Shown: in pieces, positions 7,969-17,299 of the stretch
How the letters are laid out: every line of letters begins with the position of its first letter
Position numbering within the stretch: the stretch's first letter is position 1
From: Nocardiopsis endophytica
Lineage (GTDB): Bacteria > Actinomycetota > Actinomycetes > Streptosporangiales > Streptosporangiaceae
Direction: 5' to 3'
DNA length: 32,210 bases
NCBI RefSeq assembly: GCF_027706725.1
Contig: NZ_JAQFWQ010000081.1
Location: 1-32,210, forward strand
Program-made: the position numbers and the translations under genes
The notes under the pieces: model-generated
Databases searched by the model: none
The model's input: only the letters and a program-made list of their open reading frames with translations
What the model was told of the DNA's origin: nothing

Positions 7969-7999
7969 ATTTCAATACAGTACAGTACTGTATTGAAAT
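7969..7999. promoter_or_regulatory. TetR operator, perfect 31-base palindrome
   Basis: ATTTCAATACAGTAC (7969-7983), a central A, and the exact complement GTACTGTATTGAAAT (7985-7999). Such AT-rich dyad symmetry in a GC-rich genome, 62 bases upstream of a tetR start, marks the operator and most likely the promoter region of the tetR-ABC operon. No coding sequence is recognised on the other side for 300 bases, so control is probably of the leftward operon alone. Binding is inferred. Confidence 0.85.
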
Positions 8000-8308
8000 A
8001 AGCGTGCGGGTGCGAGCACGGCCGCCTGGCGGGCGGCGACGAGGAGGGGTGGGCGGCCCATACGGCAGCGCTGTCGGGCGAGGCGCGTGTGCGCGGTCGC
8101 CGTGTCGGGCGGTGGGCCCCTCGCGGTCCGGGCGGGCGGCTGAGCCGGTACCCCGCCCACGGCCCCCGGCCGAGCGGCGGGCCGACAGAGTACAGCGTTG
8201 AGGGCGGCGTCGCGGCGACGACGGGGGTCAGCGGCTTTTCCGGCAGCACCGTCGGCCGCCGGGCGTGTGCGTGGTCCCCCGTCCGGCCCTGCGCACGGCT
8301 TCTCCCGG
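8000..8308. other. Intergenic stretch, nothing recognised
   Basis: No gene, RNA or repeat that I can support lies between the tetR operator and the peptidase relic. Open frames here lack family similarity and have low-complexity Arg/Gly/Pro content typical of antisense GC-rich frames. Confidence 0.4.
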
Positions 8309-8500
8309 ATGGACGGGTCGGCACGAAGGCGGAGGTGGGGTGTGGTGGAAGGAAGGGCGCCCGGAGCGGTGCCCGCACCGGCGGCGGCAGCCGGGGTGCT
8401 CCTCTCCGCAGGGCCGGCCCCGGCCCAGGGGGAGCCCGATTTCCAGGCCCCGTTCGCGTGCGGGCAGACGTGGACCTCCTCGCACCACGGCCAGGAGGCC
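8309..8500 (+). pseudogene. Relic of a secreted M23-type peptidase, 5' part only
   Basis: From the ATG at 8309 the frame codes an Arg-rich start (ARRRRW), an Ala-rich hydrophobic stretch (PAAAAGVLLSAGPAPAQ) resembling a signal peptide with an Ala-x-Ala end, and then FQAPFACGQTWTSSHHG at 8441-8491. That last string matches the beginning of the mature part of actinobacterial secreted M23-like metallopeptidases, which typically read FQxPFPCGQTW followed by a Ser/His segment. The zinc-binding catalytic region that should follow is missing. The frame runs on antisense into the gene at 8533. I read it as a truncated, non-functional remnant. The call depends on recalling the family N-terminus, so it is moderate. 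Confidence 0.5.
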
Positions 8501-8532
8501 GGGCGCGGGCAGGGGGCGCGGACGGGCCGGGG

Positions 8533-9186
8533 TCAGGCGTACAGCACCGGGTCCACCCACACCGCATGGCCTTCGAGGCAGTCGTTGTCGGCCATCGACA
8601 GCTCGAGCCGCAGCACGTCCTCGACGTCCACGCTCAGCTCCTCCTCCTCGCCGAGGGCCAGCATGGTGTGCGCCAACCGCTCGCCGTCGCCGATGACCTC
8701 GAAGGTGACACTCCCGTCGGAGGCGCCGACCCCGTCAGCGAGCCCGACGGTGGTCTCCAGCCGTTTCCAGTCGCGGCCGATGTCGTAGGCGATCACCTCA
8801 CCTACACCGCAGAGCTCGACCATCATGGATCCGTCGCGGCGCTCGCCGTTCATCATGGGCTTGCCCCACTCAACGGCGGCGTTGCCGTCGACGGGTTCGA
8901 GGCCGTTCAGCGGCTCGTCGTCCATGCGCTCGCCGGGCGGACCGCCGGGGCCTTCCTCGGGGTCCTCTCCCTCCGCCGTACCGGAGTGCCCCGGCGCGGT
9001 CGGGGTGGCGGTCACGGTGTGCTCGGCGGTCACTGTCACCTCCGGGCGGGGAGCGTCGGCGTTCGGGGGCTTCCAGTCCCGCCACACGAAATAGACCGTC
9101 GTCCCGGTGACCAGTGTCCCGATGACGACTCCCGCGAGCGCTGTGAGCAGTGCGGTGGGAACGGTGACGTTCTTGGACAGAGGCAC
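8533..9186 (-). CDS. Membrane-anchored NPCBM-like carbohydrate-binding protein
   Basis: A 217-residue protein with a single membrane helix near the N-terminus (about residues 10-34, ALLTALAGVVIGTLVTGTTVYFV), a low-complexity Pro/Gly/Glu linker to about residue 100, and a C-terminal domain of about 110 residues. The domain reads AYDIGRDWKRLETTVGLAD, VTFEVIGDGERL, LSVDVEDVLRLELSM and HAVWVDPVLYA. This is the layout of the NPCBM/NEW2 domain, found in glycosidases and as a sugar-binding module. Topology suggests a short inside end and an outer domain. Translation starts at GTG 9186, preceded by GAGGGG; no in-frame ATG fits. A stand-alone anchored copy could bind cell-wall or environmental glycans, but the ligand is unknown. 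Confidence 0.75.
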   Translation of the reverse strand: MPLSKNVTVPTALLTALAGVVIGTLVTGTTVYFVWRDWKPPNADAPRPEVTVTAEHTVTATPTAPGHSGTAEGEDPEEGPGGPPGERMDDEPLNGLEPVDGNAAVEWGKPMMNGERRDGSMMVELCGVGEVIAYDIGRDWKRLETTVGLADGVGASDGSVTFEVIGDGERLAHTMLALGEEEELSVDVEDVLRLELSMADNDCLEGHAVWVDPVLYA

Positions 9187-9337
9187 GGCGGGGACCCCTC
9201 TGGCGCATGGCTTTCAGGCGGTAGGGGCACAGGCTAGCCCGGCCGTCCCCTCCGTGTTCACCGATCAGTCCGGAATCCCGCGGACGAGGGGAAGAGTCGA
9301 AAGGGGCGCGCCGCCTGCTCCCCGCCTGCCCTGGCCG

Positions 9338-10564
9338 TCAGGCCCGGCCCGCCGCCTCCTCCGACTCCTTCTCGCCGGAGCGTTCGGCGATGGCCGCGTT
9401 CACGGCCTCCGGCGCCAGGACGTGGTCCAGCACCATCGCCGCCCCGCCGCGCAGCCCGGCCTCGCCGCCCGAGCGGTTCGGCACGACCCGCAGCTGCCGG
9501 CTCGCCAGCGCCGTGGCCCGGCGGAACACCGCCTCGCGCACCCCGGCCGCCAGCGGGTCGAAGGCGGTGCCCAGGTGCCCGCCCAGAACGATGACCTCCG
9601 GGTTGAGCAGGTTCACCGCCCCGGCCAGCACCTCGCCGACGCGCCGCCCGGCCTCGCGCACCAGGGCCACCGCGTCGGCGTCGCCGTCGGAGGCGAGCGC
9701 CGCCAGCCCCTGCACGCCCGCCGCCTCGCGGCCCCCGGCGGCGAAGCGCGCCAGCAGCGCCGGGCCTCCGGCGACCGCCTCCAGGCAGTCGGTGTTGCCG
9801 CAGCGGCAGGCGGTCCCGCCCCCGTCGGGGACGGGGATGTGCCCGATCTCCCCGGCGGCCCCCAGGGTGCCGCGCACCAGCGCGCCGCCGGAGATGATCC
9901 CGGCCCCCACCCCGGTGGAGACTTTCACGAAGACCAGGTCGTCGGCGTCGGGGTAGTCGGCGGTGTGCGACCCCAGGGCCATCACGTTCACGTCGTTGTC
10001 CAGCAGCACCGGCACCGGGAAGCGCTCGGCGACCAGCGGGGCGATGTCCACGCCGCCCCAGCCGGGCAGCACCGGCGGCTCCTCGGCCCGGCCCAGGGCG
10101 AAGCGCACCGTGCCGGGCAGGCCGATGCCGACCCCGCGCGCCTCGTGCGGGTCGCGCCCGCACTCGGCCAGGAGGCGCTCCCAGGTGCCCAGCAGCCACG
10201 GCAGGGCGGTGTCGGGCCCCTGGACGACCTCGGGCGCGCCCTCGGTGCGGGCCAGCACCCGCCCGGCCAGGTCGCACACGGCCGCCTGGCTGCGCGAGAT
10301 GCCCAGGGCGGCGCTGAGCACGACGCCGCCGTCGGCGTCGAAGGCCAGCCGCCCGGGCGGGCGGCCGCCGCTGGAGGGGCCGTGGTCGCCCTCGGTGACC
10401 AGCCCCAGGTCCATCAGCTCGGCGACGCGGGAGGCGACCGAGGGCCGGGAGAGCCGGGTGACCCGCGCGATCTCGGCGCGGGTGGCGGCCTCGCCGGTGC
10501 GGATCAGCCGCAGCACGTGGCCGGCGGTGGCGGCGGTCGCGGGCGGGCCGTGGCGTCGGGGCAT
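9338..10564 (-). CDS. ROK-family transcriptional regulator (sugar-responsive), divergent from the ED operon
   Basis: A 408-residue ROK repressor. Residues 10-75 form a winged helix-turn-helix (LRLIRTGEAATRAEIARVT, LSRPSVASRVAEL). The rest is the sugar-kinase-like domain, with the first phosphate motif changed, the ROK zinc motif CRCGNTDCLEAVAG, and the consensus VGIGLPGTV, LLDNDVNVMALG and GVGAGIISGGALVRG. In ROK regulators this domain binds sugars or phosphosugars instead of phosphorylating them. It diverges from zwf-edd-glk-eda and is the obvious candidate to control that operon in response to glucose or a pathway intermediate. An ATG at 10576 would add four residues; 10564 begins next to the Arg-rich HTH lead. 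Family call is firm, regulatory target inferred. Confidence 0.93.
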   Translation of the reverse strand: MPRRHGPPATAATAGHVLRLIRTGEAATRAEIARVTRLSRPSVASRVAELMDLGLVTEGDHGPSSGGRPPGRLAFDADGGVVLSAALGISRSQAAVCDLAGRVLARTEGAPEVVQGPDTALPWLLGTWERLLAECGRDPHEARGVGIGLPGTVRFALGRAEEPPVLPGWGGVDIAPLVAERFPVPVLLDNDVNVMALGSHTADYPDADDLVFVKVSTGVGAGIISGGALVRGTLGAAGEIGHIPVPDGGGTACRCGNTDCLEAVAGGPALLARFAAGGREAAGVQGLAALASDGDADAVALVREAGRRVGEVLAGAVNLLNPEVIVLGGHLGTAFDPLAAGVREAVFRRATALASRQLRVVPNRSGGEAGLRGGAAMVLDHVLAPEAVNAAIAERSGEKESEEAAGRA

Positions 10565-10613
10565 GCCGCAATTCAACCACGCGGTGGCCGCTCGAGCCGC
10601 CGAACCGGCGTAC

Positions 10614-10635
10614 TTCTGTCAAAAAATCTTCAGAA
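10614..10635. promoter_or_regulatory. Inverted repeat, possible ROK operator
   Basis: TTCTG (10614-10618) and CAGAA (10631-10635) form an inverted repeat around an A/T-rich centre that includes six consecutive A. It is the only AT-rich segment between the ROK gene and zwf and lies just upstream of the likely zwf -35 element, a typical repressor position. Binding is inferred from position. Confidence 0.4.
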
Positions 10636-10642
10636 GGATGAC

Positions 10643-10672
10643 TTGTGGTGTGACCTAAGTTGCCGCTAGGTT
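10643..10672 (+). promoter_or_regulatory. Likely promoter of the zwf-edd-glk-eda operon
   Basis: TTGTGG at 10643 and TAGGTT at 10667 are 18 bases apart, giving a start near 10679 and a 30-base leader that holds AAAGGGA before the zwf ATG at 10711. The match to consensus is fair, not strong. Confidence 0.4.
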
Positions 10673-10710
10673 TCAACCCGTCTGTCCGAAGTCCTGCTGA
10701 AAGGGACACC

Positions 10711-12239
10711 ATGCCCGCCTCTGCCCCGGCCACCCCGCCCCCGGGGGCGGCGCGCTCCGCCGCGCCCACCGACCTCGTCGTCTTCGGCGGCACCGGCGAC
10801 CTGGCGATGCGCAAGCTGCTGCCGGCCCTGCTGCTGTGCGAGAAGGACGGGCGCCTGGCGCCCACCACCCGCATCGTCGCCGTCTCCCGCGACGGCATCG
10901 GGGACGCCGACTACCGGGGCAAGGCCGAGGCGGCCGTGGCGGACAACCCCTCGGTGCTGCGGGCCGGGGCGGTGCCCGCCCCCGTGCTGCGGCGCTTCCT
11001 GGAGCGCCTGCACCACGTGCCGCTCGACCTGGACGAGCCCGGCGACGGGTGGGACCGGCTGCGCGCCCTGCTGGACGCGGCCCCCGGCGGGGACGCCGGG
11101 CGCGGCCGCGTCTACTACCTGGCCATGCCCCCCATGCTCTTCGGGCGCATCTGCGCCGACCTGGAGGCCAACGGCCTGGCCGGCGGCGAGTCGCGCGTGG
11201 TGCTGGAGAAGCCGCTGGGCCGCGACCTGGAGTCGGCCCGCGAGATCAACGACGCCGTCGGCGCGGTCTTCAGCGAGCGCCGCACCTTCCGCATCGACCA
11301 CTACCTGGGCAAGGAGACCGTCCAGAACCTGCTGGCGCTGCGCTTCGCCAACATGTTCCTGGAGCCGGTCTGGAACAGCCGGTGGATCGACCACGTGCAG
11401 ATCACCGCCGCCGAGACCGTGGGCGTGGGCACCCGCCACGGCTACTACGACCGCTCCGGGGCCATGCGCGACATGGTCCAGAACCACCTGCTCCAGCTGC
11501 TGTGCCTGATCGCCATGGAGCCGCCCTCCAGCTTCGACCGGGAGGCCGTGCGCGACGAGAAGGTCAAGGTGCTCCAGTCGCTGGCCCCGCTGGCCGGGGA
11601 GGAGGCCCTGCGCCACACCGCCCGCGGCCAGTACTCCGCCGGGTCGCAGGGCGGACGCGAGGTGCCCGGATACACCGGCGAGCCCGGGGCCGACGGCGCC
11701 AGCTCCACCGAGACGTTCGTGGCGCTGGAGGCCGCCGTGGCCAACTGGCGCTGGGCCGGGGTCCCCTTCTACCTGCGCACCGGCAAGCGCATGGCCCGGC
11801 GCTACTCCGAGATCGTGGTGCAGTTCCGCGGCGTTCCGCACCCGATCTTCCCCGGGCAGGGCGCGGCCCCCTCGCCCAACCGGCTGGTCATCCGCCTGCA
11901 GCCGGAGGAGACCATCCGCCTGCACATGCTCGCCAAGGAGCCCGGCGCCGGGGAGCTGCGGCTGCGCCCGGCCCCGCTGGAGCTGAGCCTGTCCGACAGC
12001 TTCGCGGTGCGCTCCCCCGACGCCTACGAGCGCCTGCTCATGGACGTCATGAACGGCGACCCCACCCTGTTCATGCGCCGCGACGAGGTCGAGGCGGCCT
12101 GGCGCTGGGTGGACCCGGTGATCGGCGCCTGGCAGGGCACCGACCCCGAGCCCTACGCCCCCGGGGGCACCGGCCCCCAGGGCGCCCACGACCTCCTCGC
12201 CCGCTCCGGCCGGGCCTGGCACGAAGGGGAAATGACCCG

Positions 12240-12243
<4 letters not shown>
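10711..12243 (+). CDS. zwf: Glucose-6-phosphate 1-dehydrogenase
   Basis: A 510-residue cytoplasmic enzyme oxidising glucose-6-phosphate to 6-phosphogluconolactone with NAD(P)+, the entry of the Entner-Doudoroff and pentose-phosphate routes. The dinucleotide-binding start is [18 protein letters not shown], the catalytic motif RIDHYLGKE begins at Arg194 with His197 as part of the substrate site, and [11 protein letters not shown] is the conserved substrate-binding segment. Length is normal for the family. I use ATG 10711, which follows AAAGGGA; an upstream in-frame ATG at 10660 overlaps the likely promoter. It ends in ATGA overlap with edd. Because it is coupled to edd rather than to pentose-phosphate genes, its role here is probably in the Entner-Doudoroff pathway. 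No lactonase gene (pgl) is in this operon. Confidence 0.97.
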
Positions 12244-14062
<1,819 letters not shown>

Positions 14063-14066
<4 letters not shown>

Positions 14067-15067
14067 CACGTGTGCAGTCCGCCCCCACCGCCGAACGGCC
14101 CTGGCTGGTCGGCGACATCGGAGGGACCAACGCCCGGTTCGGTCTGGTGCAGGCCCCAGGGGGGCGGCCGGTGCGCGTGGGCAAGGTGCCCAGCGCACTG
14201 CACGACGGGCTGGCCTCGGCCGCCCGGGCCTATCTGGACGGGCTCGCCGAGCCGGTGCGCCCCTCGGCGGCGTGCGTGGCGGTGGCCGGGCCCGTGCTGG
14301 AGGACCGCATCCGGCTGACCAACGTCGGCTGGGACTTCTCGGTGGAGCAGACCCGCACCGGCATGGGCATGGACCACCTGGAGGTGGTCAACGACTTCGC
14401 CGCGCTGGCCCAGTCGCTGCCGGTGCTGGGCGAGGACGACCTGCTGCCGCTGGGCGGCCCGGCCACCGACCCGGCCGAGCCGATGGCGGTGCTCGGCCCG
14501 GGCACCGGCCTGGGCGTGGCGGGCCTGGTGCCGCTCCCGGCGGGCGGGTGGCTGCCCCTGCCGGGCGAGGGCGGCCACGTCGACGCCCCGGCGGTGGAGG
14601 ACATCGAGGCCGAGGTGGTGCGGGTGATCACCGCCGAGCGCGGCAGGGTGAGCGCCGAGGCGCTGCTCAGCGGCCCCGGGCTGCCCCGGCTGTACCGGGC
14701 GCTGGCGCAGGTGCGCGGCGAGACGGCGCGGCAGCTGTCCCCGCAGGAGATCACCGCGGCCGGGGTGCACCCCGAGGGGGCCGAGCCGCTGTGCCGGGAG
14801 ACCCTGGAGGTGTTCGGCGCCCTGCTCGGCGGCTTCGCCGGGAACGTGGCCCTGACCATCGGCGCCACCGGCGGGGTGTTCCTCGGCGGCGGCGTGCTGC
14901 CCCGCATCCCCGAGGTCCTGCGCAACGGCCGGTTCCGGCTGCGCTTCGAGGCCAAGGGGCGGATGACCGACTACCTGAAGAACATCGCCACCGTGCTGAT
15001 CACCGCCGAGAACCCGGCGCTGCTGGGCGCGGCCGCGCGACTGGACCACCGACTGGAGCGCTTGTGA
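14063..15067 (+). CDS. glk: Glucokinase, E. coli/Zymomonas type
   Basis: A 334-residue ATP-dependent glucokinase making glucose-6-phosphate, the substrate of the zwf product. It belongs to the group A glucokinases typical of proteobacteria, as shown by [14 protein letters not shown] (phosphate 1), [11 protein letters not shown] with catalytic Asp111, [12 protein letters not shown] (phosphate 2), LPGEGGHVD and [11 protein letters not shown]. It lacks the CxCGxxGCxE zinc motif of the ROK glucokinases usual in actinobacteria. GTG 14063 overlaps the edd stop (GTGA) and has GGAGGAG five bases upstream; a GTG at 14072 is also possible. The overlapping eda start follows at 15064. The gene type and the operon order zwf-edd-glk resemble the Zymomonas glucose operon and suggest acquisition as a block. 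Confidence 0.96.
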
Positions 15068-15696
15068 AACCCCAGACCAGCCACGACCTGTTCACCCTCG
15101 CCCCGGTCGTTCCGGTGGTGGTGCTCGACGACGCCGACACGGCGGTGCCGCTGGCCCGCGCGCTGGTGCGCGGCGGCCTGCCGGCCATCGAGGTGACGCT
15201 GCGCACCGAGGCCGGGCTCGCGGCCATCGAGCGCATCGCCGCCGAGGTGCCCGAGGCCGTGGTGGGCGCGGGCACGGTGACCACGCCCGAGCAGGCGGCC
15301 GCGGCGGCCAAGGCGGGCTCGGCCTTCCTGGTCAGCCCGGGCTGCACGGACCGGCTGCGCGCCGCCATGGCCGACACCGGCGTGCCGTTCCTGCCGGGGG
15401 TGGCCACCGCCTCGGAGGCGATGGCGCTGCTGGAGCAGGGCGTGGACGCGCTGAAGTTCTTCCCGGCCGAGGCGGCCGGGGGGCGGGCCTACCTGAAGTC
15501 GCTGGCGGGGCCGCTGCCGCAGGTGCGGTTCTGCCCGACCGGCGGCGTGACCCCGGCGAGCGCGCCGGAGTACCTGGCCCTGCCGAACGTGGGCTGCGTG
15601 GGCGGCACCTGGCTGACCCCGCGCGAGGCGGTGGAGACAGGCGACTGGGACCGCATCGAGACCCTGGCCCGAGAGGCCGCCGCCCTGCGCCCGTAG
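15064..15696 (+). CDS. eda: 2-keto-3-deoxy-6-phosphogluconate aldolase
   Basis: A 210-residue class I aldolase splitting KDPG into pyruvate and glyceraldehyde-3-phosphate, the last specific Entner-Doudoroff step. The family active site is complete: Glu43 and Arg47 in [10 protein letters not shown], Thr71 in VGAGTVTT, and the Schiff-base Lys131 in [13 protein letters not shown]. The conserved phosphate-binding block [21 protein letters not shown] follows. The GTG at 15064 overlaps the glk stop, completing a chain of four genes joined by overlapping stop and start codons. A strong hairpin at 15722-15751 ends the operon. The same protein may also act as 4-hydroxy-2-oxoglutarate aldolase, as known for this family. 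Confidence 0.97.
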   Translation: MKPQTSHDLFTLAPVVPVVVLDDADTAVPLARALVRGGLPAIEVTLRTEAGLAAIERIAAEVPEAVVGAGTVTTPEQAAAAAKAGSAFLVSPGCTDRLRAAMADTGVPFLPGVATASEAMALLEQGVDALKFFPAEAAGGRAYLKSLAGPLPQVRFCPTGGVTPASAPEYLALPNVGCVGGTWLTPREAVETGDWDRIETLAREAAALRP

Positions 15697-15721
15697 GGGC
15701 GCGCCCCGAGAACGCGTGAGT

Positions 15722-15751
15722 ACGGCCCACCGGGAATCACCGGTGGGCCGT
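15722..15751. terminator. Terminator of the Entner-Doudoroff operon
   Basis: ACGGCCCACCGG and CCGGTGGGCCGT form a perfect 12-bp stem with the loop GAATCA, 25 bases after the eda stop. It lies directly before the stop of the leftward gene at 15754 and can serve both convergent transcripts. No U-tract. Confidence 0.85.
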
Positions 15752-15753
15752 CC

Positions 15754-16008
15754 CTATGCCCGCGCCCGCACGGCGACGACGCGGATGTGGTCGACGTAGA
15801 ACGTCACGACTGCTTCGGTGCGCTGAGTGAGCAGAACCCCGTGGTACGGGATCGGGCCGACGCCTCCAGGCATGTACGGGTCGACCTCCAGCGTGGGGTC
15901 GAGTGAGTCGGCCAAGCGGAGCAACGCCTCGCGGGCCTCGTCCCGGGGCTTGGCGGGAGGCGTCCGGATCTGACTACGCGCCAGTGGCTCCGGGGGGATC
16001 GGGTACAC
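15754..16008 (-). CDS. Small protein, unknown; weak RelE/ParE-like C-terminus
   Basis: An 84-residue protein read from GTG 16008, which has GGAGAGG nine bases upstream. Its start overlaps the end of the preceding gene by 35 bases, so the two form a coupled pair. The C-terminal strand pattern EAVVTFYVDHIRVVAVRARA after a helix (ALLRLADSLDP) and a DPYMPGG turn is loosely like the end of RelE/ParE toxins, but the N-terminal strand of that fold is absent. I therefore do not call it a toxin. It could be a small DNA- or protein-binding partner. Expression is likely from a promoter upstream of 16225. Function unknown. Confidence 0.6.
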   Translation of the reverse strand: MYPIPPEPLARSQIRTPPAKPRDEAREALLRLADSLDPTLEVDPYMPGGVGPIPYHGVLLTQRTEAVVTFYVDHIRVVAVRARA

Positions 16009-16225
16009 CGCCGGCGTCCTCTCCGCCCCCGTCGCCGAACAGGGTGCGCCACTGGCGGCGGAAGTCGTGCGTATCGGACGCCGTGATGGTCACACTTCCT
16101 TCCGGAGGTGGAGCTCCCAGCACCATGCGGCAATAGCTCGCGTGGACGGCCTGAAGGGTCTCGGGGTCCGTGTCGTGGTGCGGCGTGCGCGGGGTGTCCA
16201 CGGGCGGCCTCCTCGGTGTTCGCAT
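15974..16225 (-). CDS. Small hypothetical protein, first of a coupled pair
   Basis: An 83-residue soluble protein with a polar, Pro-rich N-terminus (TPRRPPVDTPRTPHHDTDPE), a central helix (LQAVHASYCRMVLG), and a strand plus helix (SVTITASDTHDFRRQWRTLFGDG), then a Gly/Asp/Pro-rich tail. I do not recognise it. The ATG at 16225 is my choice; GTG at 16261 is an in-frame alternative, and neither has a clear ribosome-binding site. It overlaps the downstream small gene by 35 bases. The gene is divergent from the methyltransferase at 16355. Confidence 0.55.
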   Translation of the reverse strand: MRTPRRPPVDTPRTPHHDTDPETLQAVHASYCRMVLGAPPPEGSVTITASDTHDFRRQWRTLFGDGGGEDAGGVPDPPGATGA

Positions 16226-16316
16226 CGGTGACGACGCTGGCCGGTTCGATGCGCCGGGCACGGGGGTTCACGCGCGATGGGCCGGTCCGCCCGGGGTTGC
16301 GTCCCGGTCGGCGATG

Positions 16317-16335
16317 GGCAATGATTTTCATTCTC
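16317..16335. promoter_or_regulatory. Fur/Zur-type box before the methyltransferase gene
   Basis: The core AATGATTTTCATT is an AATGA-TTT-TCATT inverted repeat. Compared with the classical 19-base Fur box, GATAATGATAATCATTATC, 14 positions agree. It also resembles the AATGATTTTCA core of actinobacterial Zur sites. It lies 20 bases before the methyltransferase ATG and could overlap the -10 region (TTGCGT at 16297 is a possible -35), the position expected for a metal-dependent repressor. It is one of the few AT-rich words in the region. Confidence 0.5.
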
Positions 16336-16354
16336 AATCGGAACGGGGGCGGAC

Positions 16355-17164
16355 ATGTCCGGGACGGGAGTCGGCGAGGTCTTCGACGCCGGGGCGCGGG
16401 AGTTCGACGCGTGGGGTGCCAGGCTCTGGGATCCGATCGGGGAGGCCACCGTCCTGGCCTCCGAGCCGCGGCCCGGGGAGCGGGTCCTGGACGCCTGCTG
16501 CGGGGCCGGGGCCTCCGCCCTGCCCGCGGCCTCCGCGGTGGCCCCCGGCGGGGCGGTCGATGCGGTGGACCTGTCCGAGGCCCTGCTGGAGCAGGGGCAT
16601 GCGCGTGCCGCGCGCGCCGGTGCGGACAACGTCCGCTTCGTCCGCGCCGATGCCGCCGCCTGGCCCGAACCCGGCACCTACGACCTGGTCCAGGTCGTCC
16701 ACGGCGTGGCATTCTTCCCCGACATGGACGCCGGCACCTCCGCCCTCGTCCGCGCGCTGCGCCCCGGCGGGCGACTGGCCGTCACCGTCTGGGCCGAAGG
16801 CGCCCTCGCCGACTTCATGACCGTCTTCATCGAGGCGATCGGGGACGAGACCGGAACCCGCCCCGAGCTGCCCGGGTTCCGGCAGGCCCGCGACCGGATC
16901 GCCGACACCGCACGGCTGACCGCCTGGCTGGAGGGCCTGGGAACGGAGGTAGTCCACGTCGCCCGCCACGACCACCCCGTCCCCCTCGACGGCGACTCGG
17001 CCTGGGAGTTCATCCAGGGCAACGCCGCGCGGGGGATGCTCGAAGGCCTCGACGGCGCCGCGCAGGCGCGCGTCCGCGAGCGCCTGGCCGTCCTGATGGC
17101 CGAGCGCGGCGTGGACACGCTGGACGCGTCGTTCACCATCGCCGTGGCCCGGCGCCCACGGTAG
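16355..17164 (+). CDS. SAM-dependent methyltransferase, class I
   Basis: A 269-residue soluble methyltransferase of the ubiE-like (Methyltransf_11/25) group. Motif I is VLDACCGAGASALPAA near residue 45, motif II includes VDAVDLSEALLEQG, then NVRFVRADAAAWP, and the post-motif block LVRALRPGGRLAVTVW. The N-terminal lead DAGAREFDAWGARLWDPIG is the usual helix that caps the substrate site. It is preceded by GGGGGCGG and by a Fur/Zur-like box, suggesting metal-controlled expression. No biosynthetic neighbours are present that would name the substrate. It stands alone on the plus strand, divergent from a pair of small unknown genes and convergent with the PPOX gene. Confidence 0.9.
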   Translation: MSGTGVGEVFDAGAREFDAWGARLWDPIGEATVLASEPRPGERVLDACCGAGASALPAASAVAPGGAVDAVDLSEALLEQGHARAARAGADNVRFVRADAAAWPEPGTYDLVQVVHGVAFFPDMDAGTSALVRALRPGGRLAVTVWAEGALADFMTVFIEAIGDETGTRPELPGFRQARDRIADTARLTAWLEGLGTEVVHVARHDHPVPLDGDSAWEFIQGNAARGMLEGLDGAAQARVRERLAVLMAERGVDTLDASFTIAVARRPR

Positions 17165-17299
17165 CGCGCCGCCGGCCTCCACACCCCGCCCCTGGGGCGC
17201 CGAACCATCAGGCGCGGGGGCCTGCCGGCGGGCGTTCACGCCACCGCGTCGGCGGCGTGTGCCATGGCGCGCCCCACGCGGGGCCGCCGTATGCCGCCC

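Noticed and set aside
10599-10622. TTGACA on the minus strand as the -35 of the ROK gene promoter
   Set aside because: No acceptable -10 element lies 16-19 bases further.
10666-12222. Long minus-strand frame antisense to zwf (518 codons)
   Set aside because: Translation is Gly/Ala/His/Val repetitive with no family motifs; it is a codon-bias shadow of zwf.
15754-16008. Firm call as a RelE/ParE toxin
   Set aside because: Only the last strand pattern is reminiscent; the N-terminal strand and catalytic residues cannot be identified.
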